A stretch of DNA of 64,000 nucleotides from Polyangium sp. 15x6. GTDB taxonomy: Bacteria; Myxococcota_A; Polyangia; Polyangiales; Polyangiaceae. This document shows, in pieces, positions 50,716 through 59,615 of this stretch. Numbering within the stretch: position 1 is the first letter of the stretch; each line of letters begins with the position of its first letter. The notes under the pieces are model-generated. The model ran no database searches and was not told the DNA's origin. It saw only the letters and a list, made by a program, of their open reading frames with translations. The DNA lies in contig NZ_JASBQE010000047.1 of NCBI RefSeq assembly GCF_029960785.1, positions 1 to 64,000 of the forward strand. Direction: 5' to 3'. The translations under genes and the position numbers were made by a program.

Positions 50716-53324
50716 CGCCACGGCGCACCTCGTCGGGATGTGAAGGGGAGCAGGAGCGACGCGGGTCCGAGCTTCGATCGAGATTGCGCCTCGGCGAGGG
50801 CGATCGTGTCGATCCAGGTGTCGCGGAAGCGCTGCGGGACGATCGGGTGCGGCGTGTAGCCGCGCACGTAGGGTTGCCAGATCTCGAAGACGCGCGGGGA
50901 ATACACGGGCACCCACGGGGCCTCGTCGCGGACGATCTCCTCGGCGCGCACGAAGAGGCGGCGTCGCGCCTTGGGATCACGCTCGCTCGACGCGGCTTCG
51001 AGGACGCGGTCGAGCTCCTCGTGCGCGAAGAAGGCGTAGTTCTGCGAGTGGTCGTCGTCGATCGCGCGTGACGAGAGCGTGGGTTCGAAGAAGTTTCCGG
51101 GGTCGGGGAAGTCGGCCTCCCAGCCGGCCCAGCCCATGGGGGTCGTGCGCCTGCGTGAAGCTTCCGCGAGGTAGGTCGCGTAACTCGTGAGCCGCAGCCG
51201 CACGCGAAGTCCGATGCGCGCGAGCTGCTCGGCGAAGACTTCGGCCGCTTGTTGCTCGAACGTGTCCGCGGGCGCGAGGTAGTCGACGGGATGCGGGTAG
51301 CCGCCGCGGCCCGTCGCCGGGTCGAAGGCGTATCCCGCGCGCCGCATTTCTTCGAGCGCCGCGGCGAGGTCGTGACGGCGCATCGGCGGGATGCCCTCGG
51401 CCCCCGGGATGCCTTCGGGGAGCACGCGCGACGTGGCGCGCACTTCGCTGCGCACCTTTTCGAGCACGCTCGGATCGACCGCGAGCGCGACGGCGCGACG
51501 CACGGCACGCACGTCGAAGGGCGGGAGCTCGGTGTTCATGAAGATCGCGTTCGTCGCGCGGGAACGTGAGAACGCGTGCTGCCCCGACCACGCGGGGCTC
51601 GCGCGGTAGAGGGCGGCATCCTGGCTGCGGAGATCACGCGTGTAGTCGAGCGCGCCGCGTTCGAACTTGTAACGCTGCGAGGTGGAGCGCTCGCTCGTGT
51701 GCCACTCGATCGCGTCGAGGTAGGGTTTGCCCGGTTCGAAGTAGGCCATGTGCCGCTCGAGCCGGATCGGACCCTCGGGCTCCCACGACGCGACGCGAAA
51801 AGGGCCGGCGCCGCAGGGCAAGGGCGGGCGGGCGGGGTCGACGGTCGCGCCGGACGACGGGCACACGGGCGCGGCGAACGCGAGCGTGAGGAGCGGGAGG
51901 AACGTCGGGTCGGGGCGCTCGAGCGTGATCTCCACGGTGAGGTCGCCCGTGGCGCGCACGCCTTCGAGGCGCGGCGTTTTCCCCGCGTGAAAGGCGGAAA
52001 AACCGAGGATGGACGCGTAGTGGCTCGCGGCCGGGCAAGGCGTGCGCGGGTGGAGCGTGCGTTCGAGGGAGCGCGCGACGTCGGCGGCGCGGAGAGGCGC
52101 GCCGTCGTGGAAGACGACGCCGTCGCGCAGGAAAAACGTGTACGTGCGGCCGTCGGCCGAGACCTGCAGATCTCGCGCGAGCTCGGGGACGATGCGGCCG
52201 TCTTCGGCGAAGGTGACGAGGCGCGCGAAGACGAGGTCGGAGAGCGCGGTCGCGGCCTCGTCGTAGGCGAGCGCGGGATCGAGCGTACGCACGTTGACGA
52301 GGGTGGCGACGCGGAGCGTGCCGCCACGCATGGGCGCGCGATCGGGCGGATGTGAGGTGAGCGGCGGCGCGACGGGCGCGGGGCGGATGACGGTGAGCAG
52401 GAGGAGCGCGGCCGCGACGAGCAGGAGATCGGCGTGCAGGCGCGCCTTCGGCGGGGTTTGTCCCGACGGAGATTCCAACGCGTCGCGCAAACCTTCACCG
52501 ACGCGACCGAACGCGAGCACGGAGAGGAGGATGGCGATCGCGGGCGCGGCGACGAGGCTGAGGCGCGTGCCGACGAAGGGCTCGGCCTCGTGCAGCATGC
52601 GTCCCCACGTGGCCTCGGGCGGAGGCACGCCGAGCGAGAGGTACCCGAGGACGGCCTCGGCGAGCATCATCTGTCCGACGCTCGTCGTGGCGAGCACCAC
52701 GATGGAGCTCGCGGCGTTCGGAAGGACATGGCGTAAGACGATACGCACGTGCCCCGCGCCGAGCGCGCGCGCGGCCATGACGAAGGAGAGCGAGCGGATC
52801 TGCATCGTCTTCGCGCGGAGCACGCGCGCGAAGCCGCCCCAGCCGGAGAGGCCGAGCACGCAGAGCACGGTGAGCGTGTCGGAGCGACCGACGAACGCGC
52901 CGATCGCCGTGACGACGAGCAGGAACGGGAGCGCGAGCAGGATGTCGACGATCCGCATGAGCGTGACGTCGATCGCCGCGGCGCGTGTCTGTGCGGCATA
53001 CCCCGCCATCACGCCGACGGTCGTGCCAACGAGCGTGGCGATCAGCGTGGCGAGGGTCGCGATGCCGAGCGAGAGCCGACCGCCGTGCGCGAGACGCGCG
53101 AGCACGTCGCGGTAGAGCGCGTCGGTGCCGAGGAGGTGCGTCTGCGAGGGGCCGGGCGGCGCGCCGAGCGCGTCACGCGCGAGGGAGAAGTCGCTCGTGT
53201 TGGGATCGTGCGGGATGAGGAGGGGGCCGAGGAGGGAAAAACCGACGAGGCCGAGCACGAGGAAAAACCCCGTACGTTGCGCGGGGTTCTTGGCGAAGGA
53301 CCGCGCGGCCTCGCGGAGGTTCAC
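50712..53324 (-). CDS. Fusion of DppC-type permease and family 5 solute-binding protein
   Basis: 870 residues, GTG start overlapping the alpha/beta hydrolase stop. Residues about 10-280 are a DppC-type permease with HLLGTDALYRDVLARLAHGG, the EAA loop MAARALGAGHVRIVLRHV and QMMLAEAVLGYLSLGVPPPE. A further hydrophobic helix (about 305-322, HADLLLVAAALLLLTVI) crosses the membrane. The rest (about 345-870) is a complete family 5 periplasmic binding protein: GGTLRVATLVNVRTLDPALA, VFHDGAPLRAADVARSLER, FRVASWEPEGPIRLER and NYAFFAHEELDRVL. The extra helix would put the binding part outside the cell membrane. This replaces a separate lipoprotein receptor. Confidence 0.92.
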   Translation of the reverse strand: MNLREAARSFAKNPAQRTGFFLVLGLVGFSLLGPLLIPHDPNTSDFSLARDALGAPPGPSQTHLLGTDALYRDVLARLAHGGRLSLGIATLATLIATLVGTTVGVMAGYAAQTRAAAIDVTLMRIVDILLALPFLLVVTAIGAFVGRSDTLTVLCVLGLSGWGGFARVLRAKTMQIRSLSFVMAARALGAGHVRIVLRHVLPNAASSIVVLATTSVGQMMLAEAVLGYLSLGVPPPEATWGRMLHEAEPFVGTRLSLVAAPAIAILLSVLAFGRVGEGLRDALESPSGQTPPKARLHADLLLVAAALLLLTVIRPAPVAPPLTSHPPDRAPMRGGTLRVATLVNVRTLDPALAYDEAATALSDLVFARLVTFAEDGRIVPELARDLQVSADGRTYTFFLRDGVVFHDGAPLRAADVARSLERTLHPRTPCPAASHYASILGFSAFHAGKTPRLEGVRATGDLTVEITLERPDPTFLPLLTLAFAAPVCPSSGATVDPARPPLPCGAGPFRVASWEPEGPIRLERHMAYFEPGKPYLDAIEWHTSERSTSQRYKFERGALDYTRDLRSQDAALYRASPAWSGQHAFSRSRATNAIFMNTELPPFDVRAVRRAVALAVDPSVLEKVRSEVRATSRVLPEGIPGAEGIPPMRRHDLAAALEEMRRAGYAFDPATGRGGYPHPVDYLAPADTFEQQAAEVFAEQLARIGLRVRLRLTSYATYLAEASRRRTTPMGWAGWEADFPDPGNFFEPTLSSRAIDDDHSQNYAFFAHEELDRVLEAASSERDPKARRRLFVRAEEIVRDEAPWVPVYSPRVFEIWQPYVRGYTPHPIVPQRFRDTWIDTIALAEAQSRSKLGPASLLLPFTSRRGAPWR

Positions 53325-54172
53325 CGTTTGCCCTCCAAGAATTGCGCGGCGAGGTCGGCGAACTCGCGCGGGCGCTCCTCGTGCGGGGCGTGCGCGGCGT
53401 CGAGGATCGCGAGCTTGGCCTGGGGCAGCTCGCGCGCGAGGCGCTGCGCCGAGGCCGCCGGAAAGATGCGATCGTCGCGGCCCCACACGACGAGCGTGGG
53501 CGTCGTGATGCGCGTGATGCGCGCGACGATGGGTCGCGTGTCGAGGATGGCGCGCAGCACTGCGTACGCGCTTTCGCGCGCGGAGGGGCCGTTGAAGAAG
53601 TCGTAGTGCTGATCGATGCGCTCGTGCGGCAGCGCCGCGCCGGGGCGGAAGAACTCGTCGCGGAAGTAGGAGCGGAAGGTCCTGCGTCCGTAGAGCTGCT
53701 TGAAGATCGCGCCGCCGATCACGGGCAAGAGCGGCAGGCGGCCGCGGAGGCTCAGCGGGAACGGGTAACAGAGCGCGTCTTCCACGACGAGGCGCGTCAC
53801 GAGCTCGGGGTGCTCGGCCGCGAGCGTGAGCGCGACGGCCGCGCCCATCCCGTGGCCGATGACGGACGCGCGGCCGACGCCGAAGGCCGCGATGAGATCG
53901 GCCATCGACTCGGCGAAGGCCTCGATCCCGTACGGATACCGTGTCGGGCTCGGCTTCTCGCTCTCGCCGAAGCCGGGCAGATCGGGCGCGATGACGTGAA
54001 AGCGCGGCGCGAGCGCGTCGATGATGTCGTCGAACGAGCGGTGGCTGACGAGGAAGCCGTGCACGAGCAAGAGCGCGGGCCCCGAGCCTGCTTCGAGGAC
54101 GCGCATGCGGACGCCGCGGGCATTCACGTCCCGCAGGACCCGCGCGGGGGGGTCAGAGGTCTTGTCGGCCAT
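53321..54172 (-). CDS. Alpha/beta hydrolase-fold protein lacking the nucleophile Ser
   Basis: 283 residues from MADKTSDPP at 54172 (ATGs at 54178 and 54271 are also open). The fold is clear: LLLVHGFLVSHRSFDDII, APDLPGFGESEKP, the elbow region VIGHGMGAAVAL, acid in VVWGRDDRIFP, His in LDAAHAPHEERP. At the elbow the usual GxSxG reads GHGMG: Gly108 stands in place of the nucleophile. The Asp and His of the triad remain. It may be a non-hydrolytic or differently acting member. It is the first gene of the operon with the ABC permease fusion, linked by a GTGA overlap. Confidence 0.87.
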   Translation of the reverse strand: MADKTSDPPARVLRDVNARGVRMRVLEAGSGPALLLVHGFLVSHRSFDDIIDALAPRFHVIAPDLPGFGESEKPSPTRYPYGIEAFAESMADLIAAFGVGRASVIGHGMGAAVALTLAAEHPELVTRLVVEDALCYPFPLSLRGRLPLLPVIGGAIFKQLYGRRTFRSYFRDEFFRPGAALPHERIDQHYDFFNGPSARESAYAVLRAILDTRPIVARITRITTPTLVVWGRDDRIFPAASAQRLARELPQAKLAILDAAHAPHEERPREFADLAAQFLEGKR

Positions 54173-54385
54173 GGGCATGGGAAGGAGCAAGCCTATCAGT
54201 CGTGTGGAAAGCGGCAGTCTGTGTAGGGAAATGCACCAATTGACGGCCCTGGGGGGGATCCTCAGATGCACAAAACGGTCAAGAAAAAACGATCATAGGG
54301 CGGACCGAAAATGTCCTAGCGCGTTTCGGAAAATGCGGGATGCGCCGGGTCTTCGTGCATCCGGAAATAATCACAGTCCGTTAGA

Positions 54386-54415
54386 TTGACTGTATTCTAC
54401 TGAGTGGAATACATT
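54386..54415 (+). promoter_or_regulatory. MerR-type promoter with dyad operator in the spacer
   Basis: TTGACT (54386-54391) and TACATT (54410-54415) are spaced 18 bp. Between and overlapping them is a perfect inverted repeat TGTATTC-N9-GAATACA (54391-54413). Placing a dyad across a slightly long spacer is the classic plan of promoters controlled by MerR proteins, and the gene 49 bp downstream encodes a MerR-type protein. The region is visibly poorer in G/C than its surroundings. Autoregulation is inferred. Confidence 0.68.
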
Positions 54416-54463
54416 CACGAGCGTCGTTAAGGGAGCTGCCCCGAACGGGGCGGAGGCGGAACC

Positions 54464-54988
54464 TTGCAGCGGATCTCGGACGACGCGCTCGATCGTCTCG
54501 AACGCGAACACGAACAGGGCATCACGTCGGCCGAGATCCTCGACATCTTCGCCGCCCACGGGATCAAATTCAGTGAGGCCACGCTTCGGAAGTACGTACA
54601 GCTCGGCCTCCTGCCCCGGAGCGTCCGGGTGGGCAAGAAGGGCAAGCACCAGGGCTCGCAAGGGCTCTACCCAGCGACAGTGGTCAGGCAGATCCAGCGC
54701 ATCAAGGAAATGATGGCGCAGGACTACACGATCGAGGAGATCCAGCGGGAGTTCCTCTTCGTGAGGGGTGACATCGAGGAGCTCGAGCGGACGATCGGTA
54801 AAGTGTTCGATGCGCTTCGTGACGCAGCCAAGGATCGGCGAAGCGAGACGAGCGATCGAGCCATCAATCAGGAGCTCTCCATGGCGGAGAGGCTCGCCAA
54901 GGACCTCGTGGCCAAGCTCTCGGCGATCGAAGAGCGATTGATGGCCCAGGCCCGGCTCTCGCGAAGAGCAGCGGCGACAGGCTCCTGA
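54464..54988 (+). CDS. MerR-type HTH regulator
   Basis: 174 residues from a TTG at 54464, supported by GGAGG (54452-54456). The winged helix (about 20-90) reads ITSAEILDIFAAHGIKFSEA, TLRKYVQLGLLPRSVRVGKK, then YPATVVRQIQRIKEMMAQ and YTIEEIQREF. It lacks the first helix pattern of metal-type MerR and has no C-terminal Cys, so metal sensing is unlikely. A long helix (about 95-165) should form the dimer coiled coil. The gene is followed by an orphan sigma region 4 gene on the same strand, about 210 bp away. Confidence 0.87.
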   Translation: MQRISDDALDRLEREHEQGITSAEILDIFAAHGIKFSEATLRKYVQLGLLPRSVRVGKKGKHQGSQGLYPATVVRQIQRIKEMMAQDYTIEEIQREFLFVRGDIEELERTIGKVFDALRDAAKDRRSETSDRAINQELSMAERLAKDLVAKLSAIEERLMAQARLSRRAAATGS

Positions 54989-55197
54989 AGGACCGAAAAA
55001 GAAGATTTTTCCGCGGCGTCGCGATTGACGTCTCGGGGCTGATTTCAAGTCGATGAAGGACGGCTGGACCGTCCTCCATCGATGAAGACGAAAACGTAAT
55101 CGACAGGGAGCAGGACCCCTGCACTCGTCCGGACCGGTCTCCGAACGGGCAGGGGGACGTGCGCGCGCAGTACGGAAGGATCAGCGGGAGGCAGCGC

Positions 55198-55977
55198 ATG
55201 GCAACGATGGGTGATGGCGAGCTCGGCGGTTTCGGAGAGCTCGAGGACGATATGGACGGCGGCATGAACGACGCGCAGACGAGGGAGACCGGCGACGAGA
55301 ACCTCGTCGAGGGCGCGCTCGCCCGAAAGGCAGCCCCCGCGACGTCCGCAACCGCGATCACGCGCGAGCAGAGGCGCTCGCGTCGCAAGCGTGAGGTCCG
55401 CGCCCGCACGATCAGCGTCAAGCGCATGACCAAGCGCGAGCTCGAGATCGGGCGGATGCTCTATCCGGAGACGGACTACTGGAAGCCCCGCACGCGCGCC
55501 GAGTGCGTGGACGGTCCGCGGCCGTGCCCGTACGTGTCGTGCAAGCACCACCTGTTCCTCGACGTGTCGGCGAGGACGGGGGCGATCAAGCTGAACTTCC
55601 CGGATCTCGAAGCCTGGGAGATGAGCGAGAGCTGCGCGCTCGACGTGGCCGATCGTGGTGGCACGACGCTCGAAGACGTGGGCGCAATCATGAACCTGAC
55701 GCGCGAGCGGATCCGTCAGGTCGAGGTGAAAGCTCTCGCGAAGCTGCAAGCGCTGCGCGACATGATGGGGCTACGCGACTACGTGGACGAGGGTCCCGTC
55801 GGGAAGCGTCGTCTGCCGGTGCTCGCCCAGAGCGACGACGAGGACATCGACGAGGAAGAGCGCGACGAGGACGAGGACGACGACGATTTCGATGACGACG
55901 ACGCGGACGCCGAGGCGAAGGCGGAGTCGGAGTCGGATGAGCCGCAGCTCCTCGAGGAGTCGGACGATCTGTTTTGA
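55198..55977 (+). CDS. Orphan sigma-70 region 4 protein with Cys motif and acidic tail
   Basis: 259 residues from the ATG at 55198 with GGGAGG just upstream. A basic stretch (about 57-85, [20 protein letters not shown]) and a Cys-containing block (Cys103, Cys110, Cys115; [18 protein letters not shown]) come first. A sigma region 4 helix-turn-helix follows (about 145-185; [20 protein letters not shown], then [18 protein letters not shown]). There is no region 2, so it cannot act as a full sigma factor. The last 50 residues are almost all Asp/Glu. I recall this protein as conserved in deltaproteobacteria without known role. It could act at promoters as an accessory factor. Confidence 0.88.
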   Translation: MATMGDGELGGFGELEDDMDGGMNDAQTRETGDENLVEGALARKAAPATSATAITREQRRSRRKREVRARTISVKRMTKRELEIGRMLYPETDYWKPRTRAECVDGPRPCPYVSCKHHLFLDVSARTGAIKLNFPDLEAWEMSESCALDVADRGGTTLEDVGAIMNLTRERIRQVEVKALAKLQALRDMMGLRDYVDEGPVGKRRLPVLAQSDDEDIDEEERDEDEDDDDFDDDDADAEAKAESESDEPQLLEESDDLF

Positions 55978-56000
55978 GTAGGTGCCCTACGGCAGCGTAG

Positions 56001-56104
56001 TGCCGGGGTTTCACCCCGGGCCCGACCAGGGGCTGTCCGCCCCTGGACCCGGACCAGCGCAAGCGCTGGACCGCTGGTGCATCGACCGCGATGCGGTCGA
56101 TGCA
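56001..56104. repeat. Half copy of the composite palindromic element (copy 6)
   Basis: Only one arm is present: CCGGGGTTTCACCCCGG, GGGGCTGTCCGCCCC, CCAGCGCAAGCGCTGG and a hairpin TGCATCGACCGC-GAT-GCGGTCGATGCA (56078-56104). The 12-bp arms are perfect but differ from the usual GATGAACTGCGC sequence; the GAT loop is kept. It lies between convergent stops, 23 bp after one (55977) and 1 bp before the other (56106). Confidence 0.83.
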
Positions 56105-56105
56105 T

Positions 56106-58586
56106 TCAGGGATCGGGGTGCGCTTCGACGACGAGGAGCGCGTTTTCAGCGAGGGACGTCGCGAGGAAGGCAGCGAGCGCCTGGGCCGTGGGTGTTTCGC
56201 GGGGCGTTTGGCTGCGGCCGGACCAGAGCTGGATGAGGCGGCGGCGCGGGTCGGCGCGTGACTCGGTGTCACGTCGCGACGCGAGCGCCGCAGCGCGGCT
56301 GAACTCCGGCGCGCCAAGGCCCGAGCGCGAGAGCCGGCCAAGGAGCGCGCGGACGTCGTTCACCGCAGACACGAGCAAATCCGAGGGCGCGCGGACGTCG
56401 ATGACGAGCGCAGCCGCTTGATTCGTGCCGACGATGCGCGCAGCCGCGCGGACGCCATTCGAAGGCGGGAGCGCAGCTTCGAGGAGGCCACCTTCGCCGC
56501 CGAGCGCAAGCGCCACGAAGAGCGCGAGGTCGTGGCCGGACGCAGAGACGGCCGGCATGGGCGCCGCGATGAGCGCCTGCGCGAGGCCCGCGTCGCGCGC
56601 GAGGCGCGCCGTGAGCGGGCCCGCGCGAGGTGCGCCACGTGTCGGGGTCGGACAAGCGCGCGCAGGCGGGCGCGGGACGAGCCATCGATCGACGGCCTGC
56701 GCGACCTCCGCGGCCTGCGCAGCGTCCGCGTTCGCGAGCACCGCGAGGCGGAGCGGTCCTTCGAGGAGCGTGCGCAGGCGGAGGCGCGTGCCTTCGAGGC
56801 CCGCGCCGGAGACACGCGTGTAGACGCCGAGCGGATCGAGCCACGATGGATGTTCGGGCACGAGCGCGGACGCGAGCGCCTCGAAGGCGACGCCGCCGCG
56901 GCCGGTCGTGCGCTCGATGTGCCCGAGCGCCGAGGTGCGCGCGTCGGTGAGCGCGATCGAGGTGAGCGCGGACGGCGACAAGGCACGCGCGGCCGCGTCG
57001 CCGACACGTCGCGCGAGCTCGACGGGCGTCTCGTGTTCGTCACGCGGCGCGGCATGCGCGACGAGGCCGACGCCATCCGGTCCGATCCACGGTTCGAGGG
57101 CGACGCCCGCATTCGGATCTCGCGAGGCCGCGGCCGCGAGCATCGCGAGGGCCGTCGAGCCAGCGTCGGTCGCGCCTTCGTCGACGATGCCACAAGGGCT
57201 CGCGACGAGGGCCCAGAGCTCCCCCTGGCCACGCTCGACGGCGGCGCGACGCTCGACGACGGGCTCGCTCGCCTTCGTCCACGCGCTGTCGAGCTCGGCG
57301 GCGAAGGTGCGTCCGAACGAACCAGGCGCGGGCGTTCCGCGCGGCGGCAAGGCGAGCGCGACGGCGAGACGCGGAGGCGCGGAAGGGACGGGGGTCGTGA
57401 GATCCCACCAGGCGGCGCGGGATGCGGCATCGCGCGGGTCGGCCGCGGAGAGGATCTGGCGCATCGCGACGGAGGCGTTCGCAGGGGCCGCGCTCTCGAG
57501 GCGGATCTCGTGACGCGTGATGGCAGCCGCGCGGGCAGCTGCGCGCTCGAGCGCGGCGGGGTCGAGGCGCGCTTCGGGTTCGATGGTGACGCTGACGCAG
57601 CCGCCGCGGGCGCGCGCGACGCCGACGACCTCGACGGCGTGGAACGCCTCCGGCAAGTTGCCGAGCCGCGCATGGAGCGGTGAGCCCGGGGCCGCGAGGC
57701 GTTCCGCGGTGGCGACCGCGCCGAGGGCATCGCCGAGTCGAACGGCGAGCGTGACCTGACCACGCGGCGCGCTCTGCGGCGGCGCGACGTAACTCGCGAC
57801 GGTGTCGGCGGTCGGGAAGGGATCGGCGGCGGGCTCGCCGATGGGCCAGCCTTCACTTGCTTCGAGGGCCTTCGCGACGAGCGCGCCGAACGACGCGGGG
57901 CCGACGGCGGCGATGGCGGCGCGTCCTGCGTGCAGACCTTCGCGGCGCTGTCCTTCGAGCTCGCCGGCGAACGTGGGCGCGGCGGGATCGGGCACGGGCT
58001 CGCTCGGCGAGAGGCCGAGGCGCCCCGTGCACGCGGAGGCGGCCGCGAGCTCGGGCGCGTCGAGCGGCGTCTTGCGCAAGGCCGAAAGGCGACGCGTGAT
58101 GAGCGGCGTCTCGGGCCCGTTCGCGACGACGGGATCACGCATCGCGCGGACGAGCGCACCGAAGAAGGGCGCGATGCGCGTGGTGTTGTCGACGAGCCAC
58201 TCGACGCGGAAGCCGGTGCGATCGGCGCGCACGCGTGTCTCGAACCCCGCGGTCGTGAGGCGCGCCTCGACGAGCGCAGAGAGCGCTGCGGCCGTGGCAG
58301 GGCCCGGATCCGTGGCGAACGCGACGGCGATGGCGGGCGCGGGATCGCCGTCGCGGTTCACGAGCGTGAGGCGCGGGCGTTCGTCGAGGGCGTGGACCTC
58401 GATCCCCGCGATCGGCGCGCCCCCGGGCGCGGTGAGCACCGAAGGACCACCCCGCCTGGATGTTCCATTCGCGCCGCTGCAAGAGGTGAGCACGAGGGTC
58501 GCGGCGAGCGCGGCGAAGCACACGAACGTTCGCGACGGAGGCCGCCGCGGGTTGTTCTCGGGCGGGGTCTCGGGCGTCGTCTTCAT
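56106..58586 (-). CDS. M16-peptidase-like lipoprotein, apparently without catalytic residues
   Basis: 826 residues. Signal and lipobox VLTSCSG (Cys 36). The body looks like four alpha/beta repeats of the M16 (insulinase-like) fold: AIAVAFATDPGPATAAALSA with a long helix, a helix-strand pattern near AAIAAVGPASFGALVAKAL, and later LVAHAAPRDEHETPVELARR. The zinc motif HxxEH with the downstream Glu is not found, so it is probably a non-catalytic partner, as in mitochondrial core subunits. Very Ala/Arg/Pro-rich. No active M16 gene is adjacent. The family call is moderate. Confidence 0.68.
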   Translation of the reverse strand: MKTTPETPPENNPRRPPSRTFVCFAALAATLVLTSCSGANGTSRRGGPSVLTAPGGAPIAGIEVHALDERPRLTLVNRDGDPAPAIAVAFATDPGPATAAALSALVEARLTTAGFETRVRADRTGFRVEWLVDNTTRIAPFFGALVRAMRDPVVANGPETPLITRRLSALRKTPLDAPELAAASACTGRLGLSPSEPVPDPAAPTFAGELEGQRREGLHAGRAAIAAVGPASFGALVAKALEASEGWPIGEPAADPFPTADTVASYVAPPQSAPRGQVTLAVRLGDALGAVATAERLAAPGSPLHARLGNLPEAFHAVEVVGVARARGGCVSVTIEPEARLDPAALERAAARAAAITRHEIRLESAAPANASVAMRQILSAADPRDAASRAAWWDLTTPVPSAPPRLAVALALPPRGTPAPGSFGRTFAAELDSAWTKASEPVVERRAAVERGQGELWALVASPCGIVDEGATDAGSTALAMLAAAASRDPNAGVALEPWIGPDGVGLVAHAAPRDEHETPVELARRVGDAAARALSPSALTSIALTDARTSALGHIERTTGRGGVAFEALASALVPEHPSWLDPLGVYTRVSGAGLEGTRLRLRTLLEGPLRLAVLANADAAQAAEVAQAVDRWLVPRPPARACPTPTRGAPRAGPLTARLARDAGLAQALIAAPMPAVSASGHDLALFVALALGGEGGLLEAALPPSNGVRAAARIVGTNQAAALVIDVRAPSDLLVSAVNDVRALLGRLSRSGLGAPEFSRAAALASRRDTESRADPRRRLIQLWSGRSQTPRETPTAQALAAFLATSLAENALLVVEAHPDP

Positions 58587-58613
58587 GGCCGGTGCGAGGC
58601 GCGAGCTCGGGGA

Positions 58614-59495
58614 TCAGAGCTCGAAGTCGGCCGCGGAGCGAGGCGCGATCTTGAAGCCGTAGAAGTAGGTGACGACGCCGGTGACGGCCTTGAACTTCAC
58701 GCCCTCGGCGAGGAGCGGGCCCTTGTTCTTCAGGTCGAAGAGCTCGTTCGAGATGCTCGGGACGTCGATCTGGCTGATGCCGCCGCCGACGTCGATCGGC
58801 GCGGAGTAGCGGCCGCTGCTCTCGTACGCCTTGTCGGCGATCTCGACGTTCTCGATGCGCACGAGCATGCCGAGCCACTGGCGCGCGCCTTCATACGTCT
58901 TGAGGTCGGTGGTCGGGATCGTCCTCGCGGGCAGGTCCGGGCCGAGCTCGAAGCGGAACGTCATGGTGCCGCCGATCTCCGGCAGGGTGCGGCACTGCGG
59001 GAACGGGCCGCTCGTGGGGCCGGGGAACTCCATGAGGTTGCCGAGCACGTCGACGACATCGCCCTCGGCGAGGCGCAGATCCGGCGGGCTGAACGAGGGC
59101 GCGTACACCGTCATGCCCGAATAGGGTCCGATCGGATCGGCGCAGCCGTCTTGCACGTAGTAGTTGCCCGACGCGCCGTTCCCGGTCTCGTCGAAGCGAT
59201 CGATGGCGACGATACGCAGGCCCGAGAGGCTGACCGGCCGATCGGGCGGGTAGCTGCACGAATTGCTCATCGCCTGATCGGGATCGACCCAGGTCGGCTC
59301 CGAGACGACGTCGGGCAGTCGGTCGCCTCCACCACACGGATCGGCGGCGGGCTTGCTGGGCGGATCCCCCGTGCCACCGTCGCCCGTGCCGCTGCAGGCC
59401 GTGGCGGCCAGGGCGACGAGGAGCGCGAAAAGGGAAGGCCGCGCGGCAACGCGGGTCGGGGCGCACGTGGCGAGGCAGTCGCGAAAGAAGCGCAT
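58614..59495 (-). CDS. Predicted lipoprotein with OB-fold-like domain
   Basis: 293 residues from the ATG at 59495. Lipobox ATACSG (Cys 34), then a Gly/Pro linker. The region about 85-180 (LSGLRIVAIDRFDETG, GNYYVQDGCADPIGPYSGMT, LRLAEGDVVDVLGNLMEF) has the strand pattern of OB-fold domains found next to secreted nucleases. A second similar unit follows (about 205-290, GMLVRIENVEIADKAYES, GVVTYFYGFKIAPRSAADFE). No nuclease motif is attached. It is 27 bp upstream of the M16-like gene on the same strand; the two lipoproteins may be an operon. Confidence 0.78.
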   Translation of the reverse strand: MRFFRDCLATCAPTRVAARPSLFALLVALAATACSGTGDGGTGDPPSKPAADPCGGGDRLPDVVSEPTWVDPDQAMSNSCSYPPDRPVSLSGLRIVAIDRFDETGNGASGNYYVQDGCADPIGPYSGMTVYAPSFSPPDLRLAEGDVVDVLGNLMEFPGPTSGPFPQCRTLPEIGGTMTFRFELGPDLPARTIPTTDLKTYEGARQWLGMLVRIENVEIADKAYESSGRYSAPIDVGGGISQIDVPSISNELFDLKNKGPLLAEGVKFKAVTGVVTYFYGFKIAPRSAADFEL

Positions 59496-59615
59496 CTCCT
59501 GTCCGGGTCTTACCACGTCTCGGGCGATGCTTGGATCCAAAGGCCCGGGTGGCTCGTTCGTGTTGCCTTCGAAACCATGCCTGCCCCGAGGCGCGCACGT
59601 TGCTATAGGGAGAAC

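Noticed and set aside
54305-54329. Inverted repeat CCGAAA-N13-TTTCGG as a second operator
   Set aside because: Six-bp arms are weak evidence and the site is not placed at a recognisable promoter, unlike the dyad at 54391-54413.
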